Source: Candidatus Nanoarchaeia archaeon
Lineage (GTDB): Archaea; Nanobdellota; Nanobdellia; Woesearchaeales; UBA525
Reading direction: 5' to 3'
Length of the DNA stretch: 64,000 nt
Assembly: GCA_028279755.1 (NCBI GenBank)
Contig: JANQNB010000020.1
Coordinates: forward strand, 1 to 64,000
Position numbers and translations under genes: made by a program. Positions 10,060 to 23,200 of the stretch are shown here, in pieces. Position 1 is the stretch's first letter. Each line of letters opens with the position of its first letter. A model generated the notes under the pieces. The model was given only the letters and a program-made list of their open reading frames with translations, ran no database searches and was not told the DNA's origin.

Positions 10060-10983
10060 ATGAGAAGTGAAGTAATAGTAGGAATGATAGTGCTTGCGTT
10101 GCTGGCAGCATCGGCAGTTGCAGCAGATACCATGACATTACGTCCAGACGGTGATGGCGACTTCACTGGCTGGACCCAGGTTGGCTGCACTGGCGATGAA
10201 TACCAGTGCGTTGACGAAGCGACAGCAGACACTGACGACAGGCTTGTGACCCTGGTTACGGACGCGCGGCACACGATGACGTTCGCGAATACTGGCTTGA
10301 CAGACGACACGATCAACAGTGTCACGCTGTACTACTATGCCAAGCAGCGAGGCGTTAACAATAAGTGCTTCAAGACGATCGTGCGCGACAGCGGCACGAG
10401 CTACGTCGTTGACACGACCTGTACTGACAGTACGTGGACGTACTACTCGTTCCCGATGAGCACGAACCCGGCAACAAGTTCAGCATGGACTGTCAGCGAA
10501 GTTGACGCGCTGCAAGCAGGCATGAAAGCTAAGGGTAGTGGCACGCCTGGCGCGAAGATTGCGCAGATCTACGCAGTTGTTGACTACACGCCTGCTGCAA
10601 CCTGCGGCAACGACGTCGTAGAAGGCGACGAAGTCTGTGATGGCACTGATTTGGATGGCGAGACCTGTGCAAGCCAGGGTTTCGACGGTGGCACCTTGAG
10701 CTGCAATGCCAACTGTGATGGTTTTGTCACGACCTCGTGTTATGATAACACGTGTAGCGAGACTGACAATGGGAATGATCCGTGGTGGCCGTATGGCTGG
10801 ACCCAGGGTGATTTCGAAGGCGCAGCATACAACTATACAGACGTCTGCCTGAACACAACGCACCTGCAGGAGTACTACTGCAACGGCGATGTCTGGACAA
10901 GCGCTGAGATCCGCTGTGATGATTTGACCATCAACCCAACGGATTGTGTCGCCGCTGCCAGGAGTTGCGTCGAGCAAGGCTGA
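10060..10983 (+). CDS. Secreted Cys-rich protein, paralogue 2
   Basis: 307 aa with signal peptide 'MRSEVIVGMIVLALLAASAVAA'. The architecture is the same as in the preceding gene: a beta domain opening 'LRPDGDGDF', then 'CGNDVVEGDEVCDGTDLDGE' and a tail with 'DPWWPYGWTQGDF' and 'LTINPTDC'. The N-terminal halves have diverged, while the last about 110 residues are almost identical in protein and largely in DNA, suggesting recent duplication or gene conversion of the 3' part. GGTGAG ends 5 nt before the ATG. A T8 run in the 49-base spacer may end the first transcript. Function unknown. Confidence 0.88.
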   Translation: MRSEVIVGMIVLALLAASAVAADTMTLRPDGDGDFTGWTQVGCTGDEYQCVDEATADTDDRLVTLVTDARHTMTFANTGLTDDTINSVTLYYYAKQRGVNNKCFKTIVRDSGTSYVVDTTCTDSTWTYYSFPMSTNPATSSAWTVSEVDALQAGMKAKGSGTPGAKIAQIYAVVDYTPAATCGNDVVEGDEVCDGTDLDGETCASQGFDGGTLSCNANCDGFVTTSCYDNTCSETDNGNDPWWPYGWTQGDFEGAAYNYTDVCLNTTHLQEYYCNGDVWTSAEIRCDDLTINPTDCVAAARSCVEQG

Positions 10984-11043
10984 AACAGTCTGTAAAACTC
11001 TTTTTTCCTTGTTTCTTGCTGTTTTCAGCACCTCCTGCGCAAG

Positions 11044-11099
11044 CTTTAAAAAGACAGAACCATATTTGTATGTAGAAATATGTTTTTTGCAGTGACGAC
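11044..11099 (+). promoter_or_regulatory. Promoter, palindrome and leader motif of the RHH-giant operon
   Basis: TATA-like CTTTAAAAAG lies at 11044-11053. An inverted repeat CATATTT-N8-AAATATG (11061-11082) covers the expected start region and is followed by TTTTTT, so it could be an operator or a small attenuator. CAGTGACGAC (11090-11099) is a motif found before three other regulators in the window. Confidence 0.6.
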
Positions 11100-11102
11100 G
11101 CC

Positions 11103-11255
11103 ATGAAGCGCAAGATAACCATGACCATCGATGACGCGGTCTTCTCCCAGTTTAAAGAGCTCTGCAAAGCGAATGCGATGAAGGTTTCTTCGAAAGTAGA
11201 GCTCATGATGAAGGAATTCAACGACGAGAGAGGTGACGAGGACAGTGAAGGCTAG
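11103..11255 (+). CDS. Small ribbon-helix-helix DNA-binding protein
   Basis: 50 aa. The N-terminus 'MKRKITMTIDDAVFSQFKEL' has the alternating beta-strand pattern (K-I-T-M-T-I) of the RHH (CopG/MetJ) fold, followed by two short helices ('VFSQFKELCKANAM' and 'KVSSKVELMMKEFND'). Such proteins bind palindromes as dimers, and one lies at 11061-11082 in its own promoter. The gene overlaps the start of the giant protein gene by 11 nt (GTG 11245), which implies translational coupling. It is too short for most gene-finders. It probably regulates its own operon; the alternative, an antitoxin, is unlikely because no toxin gene adjoins it. Confidence 0.8.
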   Translation: MKRKITMTIDDAVFSQFKELCKANAMKVSSKVELMMKEFNDERGDEDSEG

Positions 11256-14200
11256 CGCCGGTTTTGTCATCTTCCTCTTGCTCTTTCTCCTCCTTGCCAG
11301 CGGAGCGAGCGCAGCGCCGGCTCTGATCATCACAGCCCAGGACGCGACAGTGGACAAGGAAATTCTCATTGATGCAGTGGGAAGCGACGATTGGTCAGGC
11401 TATGGCATCGATATCACGACGCCGACAGCTACTTTGAAGTACTTGCCGCCGAACGGCGCCTTAGAATTCCCGCTCAGTTTCTATCCCAGCGAGCCAGGCG
11501 AGCACACCATCGAACTGTTCACGAAATCACCAAAGGAGATCGTCGCGACAAGCTCGTTCACCGTAGCACCGAATGGCGGTGTGCGAAGCGAGCCACGCAT
11601 CACGCGATCATTCCACTTGGCTGATTCCAAAGGCGAACAAGTCGAGGGCAGGATTTCGCTGTATCGCGGCAGGCGCAAGGTCTATGAGAACCATGGCCTT
11701 GCCAGCAGCTTCCAGGAAGGAAAATACGATGTGGAGCTTCAGCCGCAACTCAAGAACTTCGTGAGCGTACGCCTCGAGAACACCACGTTGAATGACACGC
11801 TCGAGCTCGGTCTTGAGCGATTGGGGAAACGATTTGTCATCAATGAGAAGGAAAGCACTGACGCGTTCGCCATCGATCCGACACAGCTCAACTTTGATTC
11901 CGGACTTGTGACGCGTGTCGCGACAGGCACTGAACTGTGGAAATGCAAGGACTGGATCTTCGCGACACAGACCTGCACTGGCTCGTGGGTCAAGCTCATG
12001 GACCTTGTGCCCGGACAGGAATACAGCTTTGTTATTTCGACGCTTGATCCTGGCTTTGTCGAAACCGGGCAAAGTGATTTCGACAACGGCACATACTACC
12101 GGACCTATTACAATGCGTCTGGCGGCTTTGTCCAGCTCAACCTGACATATTCAAGCGGGAACTTCACTAGCCAGATCTTTAACGCGACGGACAATGCCAC
12201 CTGGGACAACATCTCGTGGACCAGCAACGCCTTGGGTCCGCTCGAAGACAACCAACAAGGCGAGACTCAGTTCGCCCGGGACAATATCAACATGTCTGAG
12301 AATCTGCTCCTGTACCATATGGATGAGATCACGACTGGCGGCGCGCCTGGCGGCTCCGATGTCGAGGACACCAGCGGCAACAGTCACCATGCGAACGAGT
12401 CAGGTAGTGTCACGATGGCTGGCGGCGGCAGATTCAGCACTGGTCTTGGTTTCGATGAGTCGGATGACTATATCAACGCGACTGATTTCAGTTATGGCCC
12501 AAGCTTTACCTTGGCATTCTGGTTCAATCCGACAGACAATGCTGGCAGCCAGTGGCAATACCTGTACAGTCACGGCACGTACAGCACGACGAACAGCCTG
12601 AACATCGCGCTGGCAGAAGACAGCAACTTCCTCGACGTCATCAGGACATCGCTCTACGATAGCAGCAATCAGCCTGGCCAGAGTGTCCTCGATCTCAGCA
12701 ATGTCAGCCGGGTTGCTGACGGTAATTGGCATCACTATGCCTTGACTGTTGAAAGCAGCAATATCACTGTGTACATCGATGGCGTAGCGAACACCTCGAC
12801 CAGCACGGGTGGTGGCTCGTTCAATCCGGCAACGAATGTGATTATTGGCGGTCGTGAAGACACTGACAGCCAGCGTTTTTACGGCGGTGATCTTGACGAA
12901 CTAGCGATCTGGAACAGGACTTTGTCGACAGACGAAATATTATCCTTGTATACACGCGGAGCGACGCTCCTGAATCTTTCAGTGCGGAGCTGCAATGACG
13001 GCAGCTGTTCCGGAGAGAGTTGGACAGAAATCCCTGATGTCTCACCCCAGAACCTGAGCCTGGACAATAATACCTATTTCCAATACCTCTTTGTGTTCGA
13101 TACAAACAACCAGAACTACACACCAGAGCTGTACAACGTGACTGTGATGTACCATCTCGACCTTAACTATTCCGAATTCAACTCCACATCACCGAGCACA
13201 GGTGTTGCGAGCGCAGACAACGTCACCAGTTTTGGCGATGGCTACACCGGCATCGACGGCGATTACACTGACACCTTCACCAACAATCAGGTATATTGGG
13301 GGGTCTATCGCGACAACACTGGTGGTAGCGATGATAACCTGACCGCGTACATGAACCTCACCTACAATGTCTCTGCGACCGGTGCGAATCCTGCAGACTT
13401 CACCAAATTCGTATTCAACGTGACCTATTGCCACGCGGATGAAGGCACAACGCCGCTTGAGTGCCAAAAGAACCTGAAGTCGGGGGTGCATGTTCAGAAC
13501 GTGAGCGTCGAACTCTACAACTATTCGAGCAGCAGCTTTGTCGCGATCGGCACGCTGAATGTTTCAGAGGCAGTCGAAACAACGAACAACTATACTGTCA
13601 CTTCAGGACTTGCTGACTTCGTGAGCAACGATCTCATCACGATAAGGTTTCCAGTGAACGTCACCTTCAGCGCGACCAACCGGGACGTCGCGTTCATGAT
13701 CGACTGGGCGCTCTTGACTGTGACGTGGAGCGGTACGCCTTGCCAGACAATTTCAACGCCTGGATTCTACAATCTTTCAGGCAATCTGACTGCAACTGGC
13801 ACGTGCTTCAACATCGAGACTGAGAACGTCACCATAGACTGCAAGGGCCACACCATCAATTATTCTTCAGCTGGCACGCTCGGCTATGCTGTGAACAACA
13901 CTGGTGGTTATGACAACGTCACAGTCAAGAATTGCGTGATTGTGGAAGGAACAGCGACAACGAACAGCAAGCACGGAATCTACTATGATTCGAACGCTGA
14001 CAACGGCACGATACTGAACAACACGATAACAACCATCGGCACCTCGAGCACTGCCATACGTTATGATTCTTCGATTGGCGTCACTATAGTGAACAACACG
14101 ATGACAACGAGCGGGGACAATGGATATGGTGTGTCTGTTTTCACAACGACTGGACCAAACACCGTCACTGGCAACAACATAACCACAACTGGCACGAATA

Positions 14201-17200
14201 GTGGCTATGGCATGTGGATATCAAACGCGAACAACACAGCAATCACTGACAACACGATCAACACGACAGGAACCGGAACCGGCTACGGCATACTGTTATC
14301 CACCTCAGCAGACAACAACACCATAACAAACAATCAGATCACGACCTCGTCGAACAGCGCACGAGCAATCTACCTTTTGTCGTCTTCCAGCTCGAACACG
14401 ATTCGCAAGAACACGATCACAACAACAGGTTCGACTGCGTGCTACGGTATCCAACTATCGGTCGCCGACAACAACCTGATCGACAACAACACGATAACAA
14501 CGAATGCGTGCAGCGCGATCTTCATGGATTCAGCATCATATTTCAACATCTTGTTAAACAATAACCTCTCAGCAAGCTCCGCAAGCGAAGTCGATGACTC
14601 GACCGGTAATACCTACATCAATTATCTTGTCTACAACAATTCCTACGGTCAAATCCGCTGGGTGAATGAAACCAACAACGGCTTCCTGAAGGATATGGAC
14701 GTCGACGGCGATATCGCTTTGGGAACCAACTTGTTCATTGGCAACAACACAGCTGCGCTGAACACTTCAGCATTCGGAGCTGGAAGAATCAATTCCAGCG
14801 CGAACATCACATTCTACAATCTTGACTTCATCAGTGTCACCAATGTGAAACGGCATGAGAACTACACTACGAGCGAGGCTGAGATCCTTGCCAACGGCAC
14901 CAACTGCCAAGGAACCTTCTGCGATCTTCTCCTCTATGCCGGCGGCACCTTGAAATTCAATGTTTCTGGCTTCAGCAGCTTTGCTGGAGTTGATGGTGGC
15001 GCACCTGACACAACTCCCCCTGCTTCAGTCACCGGTCTTGCCAACCAGAGCGCGGGTATTGATTGGATCTACTGGAACTGGACAAATCCAGGAGATGCTG
15101 ACTTCAATTCCAGCATCATCTACATCAACGGCTCATGGTATGCGAACGTCACTGTGAATTACTACAACGCAACAGGACTCACACCCGATACAGGCTATGT
15201 CATCACTGTCCATACCAAAGACCACACCGGCAATGTGAATGACACTGACGTCAACGACAGTGCACGTACGCTGGTCTCGAGCGACACGACGCCACCAGGC
15301 ACAGTTACAGGCCTTGCCAACCAAAGCAAAAGCTACACCTGGATCTACTGGAACTGGACTAATCCTGGCGACGGCGACTTTTTCCAATCGATCATCTATC
15401 TCAACGGCACATGGCAGGAGAACACTTCGAACAACTTCTACAACGCGACAGGGCTCTCCTTGGACACGACCTACACCCTGACAGTGCATACAAAGGACAC
15501 GAGCAATAATGTGAATGACACAGATGTGAACGACACAGGACGAACGCTTGCTGACACGACAAACCCGACCATTGCATATGCGACGCCAACACCTGATGAC
15601 GACACAAACCAAAGCGCGACAAGCTTTGTCGTCAATGTCACGCATTCGGATCTTTTCCCTGATACTATTAGGTTGTATGTCAATGGCGTTATCAATCAAT
15701 CGCAAAGTTACACTGGCGCGTACACGAACTTCAGTCTGTCGTCAGTGGCCGAAGGTACATATACATACTATGTGTGGGTGAACGATACAACAAATAATAC
15801 CAACCAGACAGCAACAAGAACGATCAGGATCGATCACACAGTACCACGTGTCACCTTGCTCTCGCCGGCAAACAGGACGAATCACACAACCAATAACATC
15901 ACCTTCACCTACAATGTAACAGATGCCTGGCTCGATATCCCTAACTGTTCCTTGATCATAGACGGCAGCATCAATGTCACGAACACCACGATCACGGAGA
16001 ACACGACAATCAGCATCACTGCGAACAATCTCGGCGAAGGAACGCATACGTGGAGCATCAACTGCACAGACGGCGCGGGAAACCGCAACGGCACGGCGAG
16101 CAGGACATTGACAATCGACACGCAAGGCCCGAACATCACGCTTGTCTTCCCCCACAACAAATCAGGCGACGGGAATGGCGAAGTCGCGTTCCGTTTCAAC
16201 GTCACTGACACCACAAGCGATGTCACGAACTGCTCCTTGCTCTTTGACGGCAGTGTCAACACGACTGTCACGAGCATCGTGGAAGGCAACACCACAAGCA
16301 TCCTGCATTACGATCTCCTGCCCCAGCGCTACAACTGGAGCATCCGCTGCACTGACGAACATGACAATGTAGAAACCTCGCCAGAACGTTTTGTCGATGT
16401 CATCCTCATGACTGGCTTTGTCGGCGCCACGACCACGAACTTGTCAGAGGTCGACACGAGCGCGATCGAGAACTTCACGATCGACCACCCCACGCTCGGC
16501 AGGATCATCCATTACAACGAGGATATCAATCTGAGCGGGGGTGCGAACCTCGACAGCATCATCACGATCCAGTACAACCACATCGAGATTGACACAGTCG
16601 CTGAGCCACGCCTGAACAAATCAGCAAGCTTATGGTTGTTCAACCTGCCATATAAATACAATCCAGTGCTGCTCAGGAATAACATCATCTGCAGCGGGGG
16701 CATCTGTACTTTTGGCAGCTACGCAAACACCAACCTGACATTCAATGTGACGGGCTTTACTAGCTATGCTTCAACAGACAATTCAGAACTCACTTTATGG
16801 GACGACACTGACCCTGAAGAAGGCAGCCAGGAGAAATACGAATTCGACAATGTCAACTTCTATGCAAACTACAGCAACCGGACCAGCGGCGATCCGATCA
16901 CCAGTGTGGTGTGCAACATCAGCTTCGATACGAACGGCTGGACAAACCCTGTCAGCATGACATATAACGCGACAAGCAAGCTGCACGAATACAACAGGAG
17001 TTTCAACGTCAGCGGCATGCTCGACTGGAACGTCACCTGCTACGGGAACAGCCAAGGCTATGAAAACCTCACTGTTCTGGACACTGTCGCTATCCGCCCG
17101 CTCGACTACTTTGTCCAGCGCGACTATGCTACTATCCCGACAGGCCAGACCAGCGTAACGATCACAGCAGGCAGTGATTACACAGCACCGAGCTCGACCA

Positions 17201-20200
17201 GCAACGCGTTCATCAGGATTGTGAGCACGAGACTCACAGGCTCAGGCCATGACAGCGGCGGCGGCACGCAGGACCCGAACGAATACATGGTTTCGATCGA
17301 GAATCCTGAGAACCTGCTGACAAGCATCACGTTCCGGCGATACAGCAGCACGGGGTCGTTCAACTCACGTGTCTACTGGGAGATCATCGAATACACCGGG
17401 CCGCCGGGCGGTGCCAATGAGATGCAGGTTCGCGCGCAGGATGAGATCAGTCACACTGGCAGCACCTCGATGAGCGGCTCTTCAGCCAGCGGCGTGGTGA
17501 ATGACAGCGACATCGTCGTCTTCATTACTGGGCAGCGGCACAACGGCGCCGGCTCGAGCGACGGCGATCGCGGTATGTTCATCGCCAACTGGACCGATGG
17601 CACAGACACGCCGAACTTCCGGCGTGGCGACGGAACAGGAACGAGCGCGTTGAGCTATGCCGTCGTCGAGTTCACCGGCTATCGCTGGGAGGTGCAGCGC
17701 GTCAACCATACATACACGGGCACTGGTGTCCAATCAGAGTCGATTACTGCAGTGAGCGACGAATCAAAAACATTCATCCACACACAGGGCTTGACCACGT
17801 CCGGCAATCTCGACGAGCTCGGCCAGGAAGTGTGGTTGAGCGCGAACGACACCGTGAGTTTCTACCTGCGCTTAGGAGGCGTCTTCAGCAGGGAAGGTGC
17901 TGCCTGGATCATTGAGAACACGCAGGCAGTGGGTACCAGTCTTGACTTGAACACGCAGCGTTTCAGCGCTACGCGCGCGAGCGGCGGCGGCGAGCCTGAC
18001 GAATGGTTCACGAGCATCACGCAGGTGCAGCGATTGGTAACCACGAGCATTATGGGCGAATCCGCGACCAGCAGTGGCGGCGGCAGCTCTGGGCCGAGAG
18101 GCCCCTTTGGGCTGATGGTCAACACCGTCGATAACGTCTCGCTCTGGCGAACCGACACAGGACAGAACCAATACTACCGTTTCGAAGTGGTGGAATGGCC
18201 GAGCGGCCCCTATAATTTCCCGCCGTCGAAGCCGACAGATATCGAATGCAACGGCACCACGAATTGCAACCTCGAGGTGGACGAAGGCGTTGACCTCGAA
18301 GGGCTCGGCTCTGAAGATTACGAAAGCGACACGATCACCTACTACCTGGAGGTCAGTCTCGGCAACGAGACAACGAGTTCTGATCAGGAATCCGGAGAAC
18401 AGCAAGTCGTGGCGCAGGCAGGAACAACCGATGTCATCTTCGCTGATGACTTCAACACTGACAGCGGCGAATGGACCTACACCGGATCCTGCACGAGAAT
18501 CACTGGCGACACGTTCTGCCGTGACGGCAACGCCTGCATCAGGTGCACAGGTACAAGCAGTGCTGGCGAAGACGGCACTGCGATCTCGACGCAAGACTTG
18601 AGCAGCTATGATTATTGTATCGCGGATTTCTACTATCGCGCGCGCAGCCTGGACAACGGGGCTGAGTGCGGCTATCATCGATACTTTGACACTCTCTATC
18701 ACGACATCCTGCAGATCTGCGATCCCGCGGACGACAATGCCTGGCACGCAGCCAACTACAATTATACAGCCCTGGGCTACTCGCTTGAAGAGGAATCTGA
18801 AGTCAAGTACAGTTTGGAAGCGAGCGGTGGCGCTGACTATTGGTACATCGACAATTCCAACCTGACGTGCTACAACTACCAATGGATACAGACATCGAGC
18901 AGCTGGACGACGTATGCGGATGTCGCGAGCGGTTCGTTCGCAGACATGAACAACATCACTGTCACCATCAACGTCTCAGTGTATGACAGCTCTGGCTCTG
19001 ACGCTGCCGGCAACCAGGATCCTGACCTCGAAGTTGCCTTGTACAACGGCACTGCATACGAATCCATCGGCACGCTCAGCGCGACCGGCACTGGCAATGC
19101 GAGCGTCACGACAACTGATGCCGGCATCCTGGCTGCATGGCAAACTGCTGCGAACCGGGATATGAGAGTGCGTGCGGTCAATATGGATTACTATAACAGC
19201 ACAGATATAGATGAGATTCGCTGGAACGCGGTCTGGACCAATCTCAATGGACAGGCCTGGCAGTCGATCGGCAGCCATACAGCTGGCAACTCCTTGTACT
19301 GGAACACGAGCCAGCTGCCGGAGCAGGAGTGTGTGGACGTGCGTGCACGAGCGATCGACCTTGCTGGCAGCAACCTGTATTCTGACTATTATGAGGAGAA
19401 TGGCTGCATCAACATCACCCATCCGACGAGGATCACTGGGAAAGCATTGAATGTGACAGTGATCAACCAGACGCATCGGGTCATGCTGAAAGCCAATGTT
19501 ACGGACAACCAATTAGTGGCGAGCGTGAATGTGACCCTCCAGTATCCGAACAGCACGCGCGTGAACCTGAGCCTGACGCAAGGTCCGGGACAATCCTGGC
19601 ATCTGAATTTCAGCGATACCAACCAGACAGGGGTGTACAGCTTCACAGATTTCTACACAGTCGATGGCGAAGGCAACACTGCGAACTTCACATCTTCCCT
19701 GACATTCACGGTCACAGCCTCGCCGCCAGGCGCCTTCACCCTGCTCACGCCTGCAAACAACACAGAAAGCAACAATCTCATCCCCACGATGAACTGGACG
19801 CAAAGCAGTGACGAGCATTTCGACAACTACACCCTACTGTTCGATAAGGATCCCAACTTCGGCTCGCCAGACTACTCATACAATACCTTCCAGGTGGACA
19901 ATACGAGCTACACCCTGGACTTCGGCCTCGACGCGAACTCTGTCTATTACTGGCGTGTCATCGCGTACGATGTCTTCGGCAGCCGCACGAACAGCACGAT
20001 CGACCTCATCTATATCACTGACACGATCCCGCCGAACGTGAGCATGGAGAAACCAGACGACGGCTTCTCGACCAACAATCCTGCTGTCGTGTTCAACTTC
20101 AGCATGATCGAGACGAACACTGTCGCGAACTGCACACTGTACCACAACGCCACAGGCTCTTTCGGCCCGAACGTGACGAATAGCAGCATCACGAAAGGAC

Positions 20201-23200
20201 AGACGAACCACATCACTGTCACCTTTCCTGACGCCGAATTCTCCTGGGGCGTCATCTGCCACGACCTCGCGGGCAATGTCGAAATCAATTTCACGAACAA
20301 CAATCGAACAGTGATCGTAGACCTCATACCGCCAACGATCCAGCTCATCGCGCCACCGAACAACACGTACGAGAACACGACGAACAATGTCGATTTCACT
20401 GTCAATACAAGCGATATCCGCGGCAATGTCTCGAGCTGCGTCCTGATCATCGATGACGTTGTTGAGCAGACAGAAACCGACATCACTGACGGCGTGCCGT
20501 TCAATTTCACGGATTTCGTGCTCAACGGGCAGCACAACTGGAGCGTGAACTGCACTGACACGAACGGCAACACCTATGCAACTGATCGGTACAATCTCAC
20601 TGTGAACGTCACTGACGAAGATCCACCGTTCATCACCCTGAACTATCCGGAAAACGACGCCTTTGTCGATAGCAGTACCATCCTCTTCAACTACACGGTA
20701 GAGGACGCGACCGGCGTCGAGAACTGCAGCCTCTACATCGATGGAGTGTTGAACCAGACCAATACGAGCATCAATAATTTCGTTGCGAACTATTTCACAG
20801 TGACAGGGCTTGCTGAGACCGGTCATAACTGGACTGTGGAATGCTATGATAACAGCACAGAGTTAAATCTGGGAACCACGAGCACGTACAACTTTACTGT
20901 CGATCTCACAGACCCGACGGTTTCCCTGAACGCGCCTCCGGACAATGAGTTTGTCCAAGGCAGCACGATCCCGTTCAACTATACGCCGACTGATCTCAAC
21001 CTGCACACCTGCGTCTTGTACGGCAACTTCACCGGATCGTGGAGCGATGACATCCTGAACACCTCGCTCACGAGCGGCCAGCCGAACACGCTCACAAAGA
21101 CAGTGAGCGACGGCACATACCTTTGGAACGTGTATTGTAACGATTCTGCCGGCCGAAGCACGTTCGCGGTTGCGAACTGGACGGTGAAGGTCGACACCAC
21201 GCCGCCGCAGTATGATAATATCACAGTCGTTCCTGCAAGCCCTGCAACGTACAGCCCGAGTGCTGTATACCAGTTCAACATCACCTGGACAGATAATTTC
21301 GCATTGGATGTGGTCAACTTCGAGAACAACTTTAGCGGGACCCTGCAGAACGAGAGCCTGAGCGATGCTGGCGCTAGCGTGTACAATTACTCGATCATCG
21401 GTCTGGACGCAGGCACCTATGTATACAAATGGTATGCGAACGACACGAACGACAACAAAAATGAAACGACGCAGTACAGCTACGTGGTGAACAAGGCTGC
21501 ATCAGAAGTGAATCTCGTTCTCAACAGCACAGATGACAACTTCACGATCGACGAGGACAGCACAGCAAACATGACTGTCACGATGGTCACCCCTACATCA
21601 GGCTTTGTCGAGCTCTATCTCGACAGCGTACTGATCCAGAACGGCACGGCCCCGATCACGAACATCACGCTTTTCAGCCAGCCAGGACTCTACAACGTGA
21701 CCGCGGTCTATCCCGCAACAGCGAACTATCTCGCAAGCACAGAAACGCACTGGCTCACAGTCGACGACACGACAAGCCCGAACATCACGCTCATCTATCC
21801 GGATGCGGACGCCTCTGTCGGCAGCAACGACGTCACGCTCCAATTTAATGTCTCTGACAATGTGAACATCTCCAACTGCAGCATCTACATCAATGACACG
21901 CTCAACCAGACAAACACCAGTGTTGACCAGAGCCAGACGCAATTCTTTGATGTCTACTTCCCTGACGGCAACTACTCATGGGAGATCCGATGTTATGATA
22001 CTGGCGGAAACCTGGCCCAAAGCGAGTCACGGAACTTCACAGTGCTGCAGACCGACACAATCACCGTCTCTGTTGGTGTCAACCCTGCAAGCGTGGAGCG
22101 TGGCACCAGCGGCGACATCACGACAAACACGACCGATGTCTTTGGCGCGAACCTGGACACGAATGTCACGACTGATATCATCAAGGGCAACGCAACAGCG
22201 CCCTGGTGGAATACTGGCTGGGCCTTGCGGAAGCCGATCATGCTCAGCCAGGACGCGGGAACACAGCGCTCTGAGATCGTCACGGTGAATGTATCCGGCA
22301 TCAACCTGTCGAGCTGCGCGAACGAACTCCGCATCGTCCGCCATCAGGACGGCGTGCTGACAAACCTGCCTCGCACGATCCTCGACGGCGACGACAGCAC
22401 GTGGTGCCAGGTCAAGTTTGTCGCAGTGATTGGCGCGAGCGCAAGCAACGAGACCTTACATCATGCCTACTATAATAATAGTGGCGCGTTCAATCCTGGC
22501 GATGGTCTTGGCACAGGCGGTTTCCGGGTCCAGCACGGGACGATCGCATCGCAGACTGGAGTGACTCTCACTGACAATATTATTACTGTTGACCAATCGA
22601 AGAGCTTTATCCTCTTTACTGCGGCGACAGGAACGCAAAGCGCACCTGATCAGAACCAGTACACGCCAGGATTCAGTTCGGATACTGTCGTGCGTTTCGA
22701 TCGTTATGACGGTGCCACTGCGAGCAACCTCACCTATGCAGTCGTAGAGAGTGATGCGCTTTCGGTTCAGCGGGGCACCGAGACCTTCGGCTCGACAGAA
22801 GACCACGCTAACGTCACCATCACTGAAGTGAGCCTGGGAAACAGTTTCATCATCGTCAATGGCCGCACGATCAGCGGTACGAGCTCGCAGAACAACTTCG
22901 GGTTCTTCCGCGCCTACTTCCTCAACAGCACGACGATACGGATCGAGCGTAACACAAGCGGTTCGTCTGAGACTACTGCGGCTTGGCAGGTTGTCTCATG
23001 GACTGGCGCTTCTGTGAGAAACGGCACGTTCAGCGCCTCTGGGACGACGACAAACCAGGATTTCGCAAGCGTGGACACCTCCCGAAGTTTTGTGATCTGG
23101 TCGCGGATGATGAATGGCGATGACAGCCTGAACACGAACAGCTGGCGTGCAGACCTGTTCAATGCGACACGCGTTGTCTTCACCCGTCAGACAAGCTCGC

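Noticed and set aside
11103-11255. Toxin-antitoxin reading of the small RHH and AbrB-like genes
   Set aside because: No RelE, VapC, MazF or other toxin-like gene adjoins any of them; all adjoin exported proteins.
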